A DNA stretch of 64,000 bases from Butyricimonas virosa (lineage in GTDB: Bacteria > Bacteroidota > Bacteroidia > Bacteroidales > Marinifilaceae). Under the pieces are notes generated by a model. The model was not told the DNA's origin, searched no databases, and was given only the letters and a program-made list of their open reading frames with translations. The position numbers and the translations under genes were made by a program. Positions within the stretch are counted from its first letter, which is position 1. The number at the start of each line of letters is the position of its first letter. This document shows positions 51,895-60,243 of this stretch, one piece after another. Location of the stretch: positions 558,001 to 622,000 of the forward strand of contig NZ_CP102269.1 in NCBI RefSeq assembly GCF_025148635.1. The letters run 5' to 3'.

Positions 51895-51993
51895 ATGGAA
51901 ACAACAAGAAAAGATTTATTAAAACTGCATTATGTAGAGTTAATTTACAAAAGCAACATTAAATCAAAAGACAGGATAAGAATAAAAGATTAA
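51895..51993 (+). CDS. Possible 32-residue basic protein
   Basis: Starts METTRKDLLKLHYVELIYKS and ends KDRIRIKD; rich in Lys/Arg and without CpG like the integrase before it. It could be a small DNA-binding or excisionase-like peptide, or chance. No homologue recognised. Confidence 0.25.
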   Translation: METTRKDLLKLHYVELIYKSNIKSKDRIRIKD

Positions 51994-52004
51994 CAATAAG
52001 AATA

Positions 52005-52587
52005 GCATGGTCTCCCCCCTCAGAGAGCTTATGAACGTGATTCTTTACGTCAACAAGACTAGCTGCCAATGAAGCATACTTCCATTAGACTTCGCCCCTA
52101 ACAGACAGATTACTATTATTTCCGCAAGTGGAAACTTGAGGGATTGCTTGAGAATATCATGGACACTTTGCACGCTCTCGTTAGGAAACTCGTTGGACAC
52201 AAGGAGAGTCCGAGCATGGGGATCATTGATTTTAGGAGCACAAAGACATCGCATCATACGGACCTTACCAGCAAAGGTATTGATGGGGATACAAAGATCA
52301 AAGGTAGTAAAGAACATATTGTAGTTGACTCTCTTGTCCTTCCTTTGGCTGTTGCGGTCCACGAGGTAATCCTTCATGATAACAAGGGTGCATCGAAGGT
52401 TATCGAGAAGATGAAATACAAACTTCCGAGACTGACAAAGATTCTTGCCGATGGTGGATATCAAGGTTCTTTGGGGGACTGGGTTGCTAGAAAGTTTAGC
52501 TGGGCCATGGAGATCGTTCTCCGACCAAACGAATACCCTGACAAGTTTCCAGTTTTGCCTAAAAGATGGATCGTTGAACGACCTTTC
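52005..52587 (+). pseudogene. IS5-family transposase, decayed 5' part
   Basis: Frames give PLRELMNVILYVNKTSCQ, then a TGA where the family has Trp, ILPLDFAPNRQ, a one-base frameshift near 52108, then YYYFRKWKLEGLLENIMDTL, GIIDFRSTKTS, GIDGDTKIKGSKEHI, ILADGGYQGSLGDW and KRWIVERPF. These are IS5-group (DDE) blocks. The first roughly 30 codons are missing, and the C-terminal part lies at 53968 behind an inserted IS256-family element. Confidence 0.8.
52579..52587 (+). repeat. Left 9-bp target duplication
   Basis: CGACCTTTC, repeated at 53968-53976. Removing the IS256 element and one copy rejoins the IS5 reading frame (RPF-F). Confidence 0.85.
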
Positions 52588-52601
52588 GGAGAATGTAATT
52601 T

Positions 52602-52653
52602 AAACTGTGTCAGCAAAAAAATAAATGATTAATTTTGCTAACACAGTTTTTTT
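52602..52653 (+). terminator. Terminator in the transposase leader
   Basis: AAACTGTGTCAGCAAAA (52602-52618) pairs with TTTTGCTAACACAGTTT (52633-52649) with one mismatch, followed by a T-run ending directly at the ATG (52654). It would stop transcription entering the element from outside. Confidence 0.75.
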
Positions 52654-53868
52654 ATGGAACAAGAATTTAATTTCGAAAGCATCAAAAACAAGGCCCTGGA
52701 ACAATTAAAATCAGGTAAGTCCTTGTTAGGTAAAGACGGTGCGTTTGCCCCGTTATTGGAAAGTATACTAAACGCGGCACTCGAAGGTGAAATGGAAGCC
52801 CATCTCTCTGATGAAGAACGAGAAACGGGTAATCGTCGTAACGGTAAAATGCAAAAACAAGTACAAACTCCTTTAGGAGAAGTGACGGTATCCACGCCTA
52901 GAGATCGTAACTCAACTTTTGATCCCCAGTTCATTAAAAAACGAGAGACTATACTAGCCGAGGGTGTGGCCGATCGGATCATAGGTTTATACGCCCTTGG
53001 TAATAGCACCCGAGAAATAAGTGACTGGATGGAAGAGAATCTAGGAAACAGGGTATCGGCAGAAACGATCAGTTCTATAACAGATCGGGTTCTTCCCGAG
53101 ATTAAAGCTTGGAAATCAAGGCTCCTTGATCCCGTGTACCCGATCGTTTGGTTGGACGCTATTCATTACAAGGTAACAGATGAAAGAGGTTACGCCGTGA
53201 CTCGTGCCATTTACAACGTGCTGGGTATAACCAAGGAGGGGCATAAGGAGCTACTGGGAATGTATATCTCTAAAAACGAGGGAGCGAACTTTTGGCTGGG
53301 AGTTCTCACGGATTTGCAAAACCGTGGTGTGCAAGATATACTAATCGCTTGCGTGGACGGTCTAAAGGGCTTTCCCGAGGCGATCGTGAGTGTTTATCCC
53401 GACGCTATAGTCCAGTTATGCATCGTGCATCAAATACGCAATTCTATCAAGCACGTGGGTAGTAAACACCAAAAAGAATTCCTGCTTGACCTCAAGCGAG
53501 TTTATCAAGCTGTAAATAAAGAATCAGCTGAAGAAGAACTGGTTAAACTTGACGATAAATGGGGTGAACAATACCCTATTGTCATCAAATCATGGCAAGA
53601 TAACTGGGAGAAACTAACTGAATATTTCCAGTTCACGGCAACTATCAGAAGACTGATATACACGACCAATACCGTGGAAGGGTATCATCGACAAATTCGA
53701 AAAGTTACAAAAAACAAGGGCGTGTTCCCGCACGACACCGCCCTTGAAAAACTAGTTTACCTGGCTTATCGCAATATCAGGAAAAAATGGACCATGCCAA
53801 TCCCGAATTGGGCGGCTGTTGCTCAACAACTGGCTATTAAATTTGGAGAAAGGTTTAAATTATGGTAA
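52654..53868 (+). CDS. IS256-family transposase
   Basis: 404 residues, full length. DDE catalytic triad: Asp168 (VWLDAIHYK), Asp235 (ACVDGLKGFPEAI), Glu342 (NTVEGYHRQIRK). N-terminal part has the family block EAHLSDEERETGNRRNG. Cut-and-paste or circle-forming transposition with 8-9-bp duplications is known for the family. Confidence 0.96.
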   Translation: MEQEFNFESIKNKALEQLKSGKSLLGKDGAFAPLLESILNAALEGEMEAHLSDEERETGNRRNGKMQKQVQTPLGEVTVSTPRDRNSTFDPQFIKKRETILAEGVADRIIGLYALGNSTREISDWMEENLGNRVSAETISSITDRVLPEIKAWKSRLLDPVYPIVWLDAIHYKVTDERGYAVTRAIYNVLGITKEGHKELLGMYISKNEGANFWLGVLTDLQNRGVQDILIACVDGLKGFPEAIVSVYPDAIVQLCIVHQIRNSIKHVGSKHQKEFLLDLKRVYQAVNKESAEEELVKLDDKWGEQYPIVIKSWQDNWEKLTEYFQFTATIRRLIYTTNTVEGYHRQIRKVTKNKGVFPHDTALEKLVYLAYRNIRKKWTMPIPNWAAVAQQLAIKFGERFKLW

Positions 53869-53967
53869 TTTTACGCTCGTCGGGAGTGCTGGTGCACCCC
53901 CTTGGCGCTTGGCCGATCCCCGACCGTTGAGTCAAAAATGAAGATGACACAGTTTAATTTACACCCC

Positions 53968-54037
53968 CGACCTTTCTTCTAGCTGGAGAACTTTCATCGG
54001 CTTACCATAGACTATGAAAATCGATTTCACACTAGGC
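53968..54037 (+). pseudogene. IS5-family transposase, decayed 3' part
   Basis: Starts with the second copy of the 9-bp duplication and reads RPFF-stop-LENFHRLTIDYEN, the C-terminal block of IS5-type transposases, with a TAG in place of a conserved Trp codon. Ends at the DUF1573 gene. Confidence 0.7.
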
Positions 54038-54811
54038 TTATTCAACATACCCTTGTAAAGGCACTTTAACAACAGGTTTCATAACATCATTGGAAAATAT
54101 AGTAATCGTTCTATTCTGTTTACCTTTTCTCCCCATAGGTTTAAACATGATTTCTAAAGGAGCAGACATATTACTTGCAATCACTCTTTTTTCAATAATA
54201 CTTGCCGTACACGTGCAATCTGTTTCAATTTTTCGTATAATTAAATCTCGGTTTCCACAATTTTTTATATTTATTACCTTTACAACAGGCAAGTTACCCT
54301 TAATCACCCCAAATGAAAGAGTATCATATTCCAACCTTATGATCGGAGATTCTTTTAACTCTCTTAAATTCAAAGAATCTCTCTTCTCACAAATAACTAC
54401 TTTTATTTCTATTGGTTTCAAATGCAACTCACCATTGATTTCAAAAAAAATATTTTTCAAATAACTTCCAATCATCAAAGTATCAGATGTGACAAACTCA
54501 AAGTGACATAATTTTGTCTCAAAAGATTGTAAAACAAACTCTTCGTCGTCATTTTTAACGGCACATTCTTCAAATTTTATCAAGTGTAACTCTGCAAGAC
54601 GATTAAAAAGTCTAACCCGAACTTCTTTATTTGTCGGATTGCAAATCTTCAATGTACCAAAACCAATTTTTCCTACACCTACTTCTCCAAATTGAATTTC
54701 AGAGTTGCTAAACAGGAGTTGCCCTATTACCGTTGTACACTCAAGAGGAATTTTTCTTGAGTTACACGAACAAAATAATAAAACAACTCCTAAAATAATA
54801 ATAGACCTCAT
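54038..54811 (-). CDS. DUF1573 lipoprotein
   Basis: 257 residues, lipobox LFCSC (Cys16). Contains two Ig-like DUF1573 (ASPM-SPD-2-Hydin-like) parts: SEIQFGEVGVGKIGFGTLKI and YDTLSFGVIKGNLPVVKVINI followed by CGNRDLIIRKIETDCTCT. The closely spaced cysteines ETDCTCT are typical. Exported; may bind other surface proteins. Last gene of the thioredoxin-rich SusC/D locus. Confidence 0.85.
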   Translation of the reverse strand: MRSIIILGVVLLFCSCNSRKIPLECTTVIGQLLFSNSEIQFGEVGVGKIGFGTLKICNPTNKEVRVRLFNRLAELHLIKFEECAVKNDDEEFVLQSFETKLCHFEFVTSDTLMIGSYLKNIFFEINGELHLKPIEIKVVICEKRDSLNLRELKESPIIRLEYDTLSFGVIKGNLPVVKVINIKNCGNRDLIIRKIETDCTCTASIIEKRVIASNMSAPLEIMFKPMGRKGKQNRTITIFSNDVMKPVVKVPLQGYVE

Positions 54812-54829
54812 TTATACTCAAAATAAATT

Positions 54830-55243
54830 TCACTCTTCACGCACACTCTTCATCCCTTCAACAATAGGAACAACTACATACCTATTACCCTCCACGTATT
54901 TAAGTTTATAATCTCCTGTCCTTAGTTTAGCATTTTCTCGTTTCCACATTTCAATAATAAAATGAAAAACATTTTCCCCCATATTTATCTGACGTTCATC
55001 CTTCACATTCCACTCCAATAGATTATTTTCAACCTTCAAATGACGTTCCAATCGCCCCAATGCTTTTATCCATGTATCCTTAGCCCCCCATATCGTATCA
55101 GGATAATTCAAATTTCCTTCAATTTCCAAAAAGACTGAATCTCTGTAAGAAATTAGGTTCCCTGCATTATCCTTTATTTTGTCATTTCCGCAAGATAAAA
55201 ACAAATACAAAAAAACATAAATCAAAAAAGGTTTCATACGCAA
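54830..55243 (-). CDS. Small lipoprotein, paralogue of the next gene
   Basis: 137 residues, lipobox FLSC. The core (SVFLEIEGNLNYPDTIWG, LERHLKVENNLLEWNV, GENVFHFIIEMWKREN, LRTGDYKLKYVEGNRY) aligns throughout with the core of the protein at 55251-56030, so the two arose by tandem duplication. Family not recognised. Eight bases downstream of its paralogue. Confidence 0.75.
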   Translation of the reverse strand: MRMKPFLIYVFLYLFLSCGNDKIKDNAGNLISYRDSVFLEIEGNLNYPDTIWGAKDTWIKALGRLERHLKVENNLLEWNVKDERQINMGENVFHFIIEMWKRENAKLRTGDYKLKYVEGNRYVVVPIVEGMKSVREE

Positions 55244-55250
55244 GCGATAA

Positions 55251-56030
55251 TTATTGGTTTTTAAAATTATTGTAATTCATTATTGAAACAAGAGGTAAAT
55301 TATTTATGTTCAAAATCTTTTCCCAATATTCATTTCCTCTTAAATCTGAGTCTGGATGACTTATTTGATTATGTATACAAAAACAATTAGGATTATTATC
55401 ATAATAGCATCCATTATCACAATGATAACTCCAATTTTTTGAAGAATAACCATAGCCAGGCCTAAAAGTAGAAGGGTCACATATATTTTCGATATATGCA
55501 CCCAAGTATCTTCCTCCTAAAGAAACAGAATTATGTAATTGATACAAATTATGTAATAATTCCATATTATAGGCATGACTACCGGGAATAATAAACTGCC
55601 CCGTACGTGATGAAAGAATATCTTTTTGCACAATTGGTTCTATCGTATAATTATCGCCAACGAGCTCTAATCTATACTCCCCGGAATCCAACTTCTCATT
55701 TTGTCTTTGCCATACACCGATCACGTATTCATAAATATTCTCCGATATATTCAAATCTGCACCTCTTCTAAAATCCCATGTTAAACGATCATCTTTAACT
55801 TTTAAATGAGCTTTCATTCGGTCAAAAGCAGAAAGATAAACGTCAACATTTCCCCAAATAATTTCAGGATAAAATAAATCTCCCTCAAACCCTAAAAACA
55901 CCGAATCAGCATACATTTCAAAAGTTTCATATCTATCTAAAATTCCCTTTTCAACACTTTGATCACATCCTCCTATCAAAGTAATAATAAATATAAACAC
56001 ATAAAAACAAACTTGCTTTCCCATAACCAT
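55251..56030 (-). CDS. Lipoprotein with paralogous core and cysteine-rich tail
   Basis: About 259 residues. Signal peptide with lipobox LIGGC. The core resembles the neighbour at 54830 (SVFLGFEGDLFYPEIIWG, MKAHLKVKDDRLTWDF, SENIYEYVIGVWQRQN). Only this copy continues with some 110 residues including NICDPSTF and the cysteine cluster CDNGCYYDNNPNCFC. Starting at ATG 56030 (or 56024) places the signal peptide first; the earlier frame opening overlaps the thioredoxin gene. Function unknown; the Cys cluster next to four thioredoxins is suggestive. Confidence 0.7.
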   Translation of the reverse strand: MVMGKQVCFYVFIFIITLIGGCDQSVEKGILDRYETFEMYADSVFLGFEGDLFYPEIIWGNVDVYLSAFDRMKAHLKVKDDRLTWDFRRGADLNISENIYEYVIGVWQRQNEKLDSGEYRLELVGDNYTIEPIVQKDILSSRTGQFIIPGSHAYNMELLHNLYQLHNSVSLGGRYLGAYIENICDPSTFRPGYGYSSKNWSYHCDNGCYYDNNPNCFCIHNQISHPDSDLRGNEYWEKILNINNLPLVSIMNYNNFKNQ

Positions 56031-56065
56031 ATCTTTTATTTGAGTCCAAAAATCCACAATAATAC

Positions 56066-57109
56066 TTATTTTTTCAACTTCCACAACGATCTCAACTCCA
56101 CATACGCATCCTCATCCTCCGGAAAATAATGCTTAAATGTCCACGCTAATGACCGTCCATATTCTATTGCCTCCGGGCAAGCGGTAATTTTACGAATATA
56201 TTCCTTTACTTGATCTGCCTGCCCGAAATAACAAGCCTCAGCCAAATCGCACCAAACAAGGAAAAATTCTTTATCAGGTAAATCCGACTCTTTAATCAAC
56301 GAACGCATATAAGGTATCTCGTTTGCTTCCCCGCAATTCCAAGGATTTTCCTTACTCGTGATTCGTCCGGTCGTGTTATTAATCAAATGATCGGACAACA
56401 TCGTACGAATAATCCTGAAAGAAGCCTCTTCATATTTTTTACCTGCTATTTCACCCCTATTTTCCACGAAAAACTTAAACCGGGGAGCAAACAGATCACT
56501 ATATTTCAACTCTTCATAAACCACCCAATAACGGGAAGCCAATTTTTCTTTCGGGGATAACAACCCGAACAAAGAATCCGTCAAACTCTTCACCTCTTTT
56601 TTCATCCCAGCTTCCCGGAACACTCCCACTGCCATCGGGATCTCTTTTTTCTGCAAAGTCCTGTCCGAATACTTTTTCATAAAATGCCCCCACGAAGTTT
56701 TCTCCTTCAATCCTCGTTCCACCCGGGGAATAAAGATATGCAATGTGTCTGCTCCCACGATCTTATGCCGCAACGTCCCATCCGGCAGTATCATAAGAAA
56801 AGTAGGATAAGCATGTACGTCATACTTTTTAGCGAACGCTACCCCTTCTCCCTTTTCCGCATCAATCTTGAAACACACAAAATATTTATCGAAATACTTG
56901 GCGGCCTCCGGAGTCTGCAACACCTCCTCACTCATCCAGCGACACGGTCCGCACCATGACGTACAAACATCCACGAAAACCATTTTCTTTTGCTGCTTCG
57001 CCACGCTCAAGGCCTCTTGAAAACTTCCCTCCATAAATTTCACCCCATCTTGGGCGAATCCGTTCATCGAGAACAGAAAAATCAACACACTCAACACGAT
57101 CTTATTCAT
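56066..57109 (-). CDS. Thioredoxin-family exported protein
   Basis: 347 residues: signal peptide (MNGFAQ), N-terminal thioredoxin domain with VDVCTSWCGPCRWMSEEV (active site CGPC), cis-Pro segment VHAYPTFLMI, then a mostly helical C-terminal half of about 200 residues. The fold resembles DUF255/thioredoxin_7-type proteins with helical tails. It belongs to the thiol-redox set of this SusC/D locus; four bases behind the TlpA gene upstream. Confidence 0.88.
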   Translation of the reverse strand: MNKIVLSVLIFLFSMNGFAQDGVKFMEGSFQEALSVAKQQKKMVFVDVCTSWCGPCRWMSEEVLQTPEAAKYFDKYFVCFKIDAEKGEGVAFAKKYDVHAYPTFLMILPDGTLRHKIVGADTLHIFIPRVERGLKEKTSWGHFMKKYSDRTLQKKEIPMAVGVFREAGMKKEVKSLTDSLFGLLSPKEKLASRYWVVYEELKYSDLFAPRFKFFVENRGEIAGKKYEEASFRIIRTMLSDHLINNTTGRITSKENPWNCGEANEIPYMRSLIKESDLPDKEFFLVWCDLAEACYFGQADQVKEYIRKITACPEAIEYGRSLAWTFKHYFPEDEDAYVELRSLWKLKK

Positions 57110-57112
57110 AAC

Positions 57113-58282
57113 TTAATCTTTTAATGCATTTTTTAATTGATTTATAACATCATCCACCGAATTCGTGGCACACATAACTTTACCCTCCGGATTGAGCAAA
57201 ACTAAATACGGGATCGAAGAAAGTCGATACCCCATGGCTACATCTCTCAACATCTCTCCCGCACATCGCAATTGCATCCATTCCATTTTTTCCTCTGCCA
57301 TAGCTTTTTTCCACTCTTCCTGTTTTTCATCCAATGACACGCTAAACACCTGCAACTCTTTCGGGTATTCCCGATACAGCTCCCACACGTGCGGGATAGC
57401 CTTTCGGCAAGGTCCGCACCACGAAGCCCAAAAATCGATTAGAACATATTTATTCTTGGTCATCAATTCTGACAACCTCACCGTGTCCCCCTTCACGTTC
57501 TGCACTTCAAAATCAGTATAATCACATAAACGAGCATATTTCAACATCCCCGGCAACACACGTTTCATCCGGTTCACACGAACCGTATCCGGATTATTCT
57601 CGACTAACCGTAATCTCGATTGTTGTTCCTCTGCCGTGTATTGGAAAAAAGTATTAAGTTCCTTTTCTACCAAATAGGCCGACACGAAATAATCCGGATG
57701 CCGCTTGATAAAACTCTCCGAAATACCTTGAAATTTAGCCTCAAGCATCTGAATTTCCGCATTAGACTTCTTCACAGAATCCTCCGGTAAATTCCCCGCC
57801 CAAGAAAAAGCGGAAGCCTTTAATTTATTATTAAGATCCCGTTCCGCATACAATACCTCTTTCTCGTACTCGCTCAACTCCTCCTGCCCCTTGGGGCCTT
57901 TCACGCACACCATCTGTCGACGTTGAAAAACATCATCCGTTTTTTGCACATCCTCCGGGGAAGCCATCTTCACTTGATAACTTGCATTCTCCAGCATAAG
58001 CTTTACTGTAACAAAATCAACCGTCCCCTTGCGAAAACGCAACTCTCCCATCACGTGTCCTTTTACCTTCCCCTCCAATCGAAATGTACCATTCGACACT
58101 ATAGTTGAAGCTATCTCACGCCCTTTTCCCTTCTCAATATCAACTATTGCAACTTTCATAAATGTATTACAATTCTCCACTTGCCCCTCAATCACAAACT
58201 TCTCCTCTTTCACCTCACGATTGCCACATCCCCAGTTCACTAAACACATGACAAATGCTACATACAATAACAAACTTTTCAT
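57113..58282 (-). CDS. TlpA-like thiol-disulfide oxidoreductase, lipoprotein
   Basis: 389 residues from ATG 58282, which gives a clean lipoprotein signal (CLVNWGC); the frame extends to 58297 but overlaps the stop of the gene upstream. N-terminal DUF4369-like domain (FVIEGQVENCNTFMKVAI), helical linker, C-terminal TlpA domain with DFWASWCGPCRKAIPHVW and SSIPYLVLLNPEGK. Envelope disulfide reductase or isomerase. Confidence 0.88.
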   Translation of the reverse strand: MKSLLLYVAFVMCLVNWGCGNREVKEEKFVIEGQVENCNTFMKVAIVDIEKGKGREIASTIVSNGTFRLEGKVKGHVMGELRFRKGTVDFVTVKLMLENASYQVKMASPEDVQKTDDVFQRRQMVCVKGPKGQEELSEYEKEVLYAERDLNNKLKASAFSWAGNLPEDSVKKSNAEIQMLEAKFQGISESFIKRHPDYFVSAYLVEKELNTFFQYTAEEQQSRLRLVENNPDTVRVNRMKRVLPGMLKYARLCDYTDFEVQNVKGDTVRLSELMTKNKYVLIDFWASWCGPCRKAIPHVWELYREYPKELQVFSVSLDEKQEEWKKAMAEEKMEWMQLRCAGEMLRDVAMGYRLSSIPYLVLLNPEGKVMCATNSVDDVINQLKNALKD

Positions 58283-58296
58283 CTTACAATATCTCA

Positions 58297-59349
58297 TTAT
58301 TTACACAAACACTCTACCTCTTGTTTGATCTCCTCCACGTGTTTAGGATTCGAAATCACCCGCCCTTCCTTATCCAATATCAAGAAATAGGGAACACCAC
58401 CAACCTGATACTTCTCTAAAAAATCCTTATATCCCTGTTTCGTGAACACGTACTGTGCCCACGTTGCTTGCTTCTTCTCGATAGCGGCTTTCCAAGCGCT
58501 TAAATCCGTATCACACGAAACCCCAATCACCACGAGATCCTCCGAGAAGCGTTCCGCCAACTCCTTGATACCCGGAATTGCCGCAACACACGGCCCACAC
58601 CATGTTGCCCAAAAATCCACCAACACGTACTTTCCCGTGGGAATAACTTCCGACAACTCACACGCATTCCCGTTGATATCATTCAACGCCAAGTTTACAA
58701 TCGGGTACCCTTTCGCTGTCAACTTCGCCAACGTACAATTCCGACGAAACGTGGCAAACCGTTCCGGGTCATCAGGAGCCCCCACGATCGCCTTCTCCAA
58801 CTCCTCCACTTCTCCCCGAGTCAAATTATATCCAATTCGCAACATCTTATTCCCCAAATAAACCGAAATAGCCGAAGAAGGATGCGCAAGAATAAAATCC
58901 TTACCCCCCCTTCCTTGCAATTTCCATAAATTGTATTCGTTAAAATCAGCCTGCACCCGTCCCCCGATAATCTTAAAATCTGAAGTAATCGGAGCATCCA
59001 GAGGAATACTATCATAATGAGATGTCTGCACACGCATCTCCACATTATCCACGAAAACGGGAGTGTACGTCCATCTAATCTTTTCACCCTCTGTGAGACT
59101 CCCGATGTTAGTTGTTATCAACGTGCATAACATCGGCCCCTTCACCCGCCCCCTCAACTCGAAACAACCGTCTTTCACTACAGTTTCACAAATCGTGGTC
59201 GTAGGCAACTCTTCCGCCGTCAACAACGAAACCACAATGCTATCCCTCATACCGGGAAGCTGTCCCCGAATTACGAATTCTTTTTCTTGCGCGCTGGAAT
59301 TAGCGCACAAGAAAATTAAAAACAACAAAATCAACCCGATCTTATTCAT
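58297..59349 (-). CDS. TlpA-like thiol-disulfide oxidoreductase
   Basis: 350 residues: signal peptide (ANSSAQ), DUF4369-like N-terminus (FVIRGQLPGMRDSIVVSLL), TlpA domain with VDFWATWCGPCVAAIPGIK and GGVPYFLILDKEG. Its start overlaps the end of the preceding lipoprotein gene by 8 bases, so translation is coupled. Confidence 0.9.
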   Translation of the reverse strand: MNKIGLILLFLIFLCANSSAQEKEFVIRGQLPGMRDSIVVSLLTAEELPTTTICETVVKDGCFELRGRVKGPMLCTLITTNIGSLTEGEKIRWTYTPVFVDNVEMRVQTSHYDSIPLDAPITSDFKIIGGRVQADFNEYNLWKLQGRGGKDFILAHPSSAISVYLGNKMLRIGYNLTRGEVEELEKAIVGAPDDPERFATFRRNCTLAKLTAKGYPIVNLALNDINGNACELSEVIPTGKYVLVDFWATWCGPCVAAIPGIKELAERFSEDLVVIGVSCDTDLSAWKAAIEKKQATWAQYVFTKQGYKDFLEKYQVGGVPYFLILDKEGRVISNPKHVEEIKQEVECLCK

Positions 59350-60229
59350 ACACCTTCACTCCATGTTTGTGTAAAACCTTCACCATCTCCTCCATCTTAT
59401 CTATAATAATCGGGTATTCCGCATAAGTTTCCCGAAACTCTGCTTCCGACAACTTAAAAATCTCCTCCACGTAAGCCTTCAAATCATACTCTTTCGAGTG
59501 AAAATCCGGACCGCCCCATCCGATATCATAAGTAGGTAAATACCCGCATGCCTCAATTGGAGTAGGCACCTCATATTTGAACGATAACTTATAATACTCA
59601 TCGCTATAACTGTAAAAATCCGCCCAATCATCATCCGGGATAGCAGTAATATTACTACTAATCAAACTTCCCACGAGATTGGTCTTCAACACCTCTTTCT
59701 CCTCTGCCGTGAATGCAGACAAATTACTTACAGCAATGACGGTCGACTGCATGCCAGCATAAAAAGAATATTCTACCGGATCGTTATATGATCCATAATT
59801 CCATTTAAAATAAACCAAACGATCCAACAACATTAGCGAATAAGGATAAAACATCTCAGGTACGCTTACCAACACCTCCCGTTCAACAAACTCCGTCACC
59901 ACCTTCTTCTCCTCCAACGCTTTGTAGGGATAACAAATAAAAGAATCTATACCTTGATCGGTTGAAACCATATTCCACTCCAAATGAACTTTGGTATATA
60001 CCTCCTTCTTACCCCCCATACCATTCACCTCCCGTGCAGTCAATGTATCCGAAAACAATAAATACATACCCGTCCGGTCAAAAAAGCCTCTCCGCAACTC
60101 CGCTTCCTCGCCAGTGGCTCCTGCAGGCACGGCAAACAGATTCGCCTCAGATTGGCTATTATCCGGCCAATCCTCTTTACTACAAGCCCATAAACCAGCT
60201 ATTATCAACAATCCTATTATATACTTCAT
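59342..60229 (-). CDS. Unknown lipoprotein behind SusD
   Basis: 295 residues, lipobox GLWAC (Cys16). After it, GATGEEAELRRGFFDRTGMYLLFSDTL and a long segment without motifs known to me; the end (KMEEMVKVLHKHGVKVYE) is helical. Its position right behind SusD, where surface glycan-binding or metallopeptidase-like lipoproteins usually sit, suggests an accessory of the transporter. No HExxH motif. Confidence 0.7.
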   Translation of the reverse strand: MKYIIGLLIIAGLWACSKEDWPDNSQSEANLFAVPAGATGEEAELRRGFFDRTGMYLLFSDTLTAREVNGMGGKKEVYTKVHLEWNMVSTDQGIDSFICYPYKALEEKKVVTEFVEREVLVSVPEMFYPYSLMLLDRLVYFKWNYGSYNDPVEYSFYAGMQSTVIAVSNLSAFTAEEKEVLKTNLVGSLISSNITAIPDDDWADFYSYSDEYYKLSFKYEVPTPIEACGYLPTYDIGWGGPDFHSKEYDLKAYVEEIFKLSEAEFRETYAEYPIIIDKMEEMVKVLHKHGVKVYE

Positions 60230-60243
60230 CTCTTTAATTTTAA

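Larger units (their letters stand above)
52588..53967 (+). mobile_element. IS256-family insertion sequence, complete
   Basis: 1380 bases. Ends: GGAGAATGTAATTTAAACTG on the left and, reversed, GGGGTGTAAATTAAACTG on the right, both continuing TGTCA; imperfect terminal inverted repeats of about 24 bases. Flanked by the 9-bp duplication CGACCTTTC, as expected for IS256. One transposase gene, intact. The right end (53869-53944) contains a GC-rich stretch without a gene. Confidence 0.88.
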
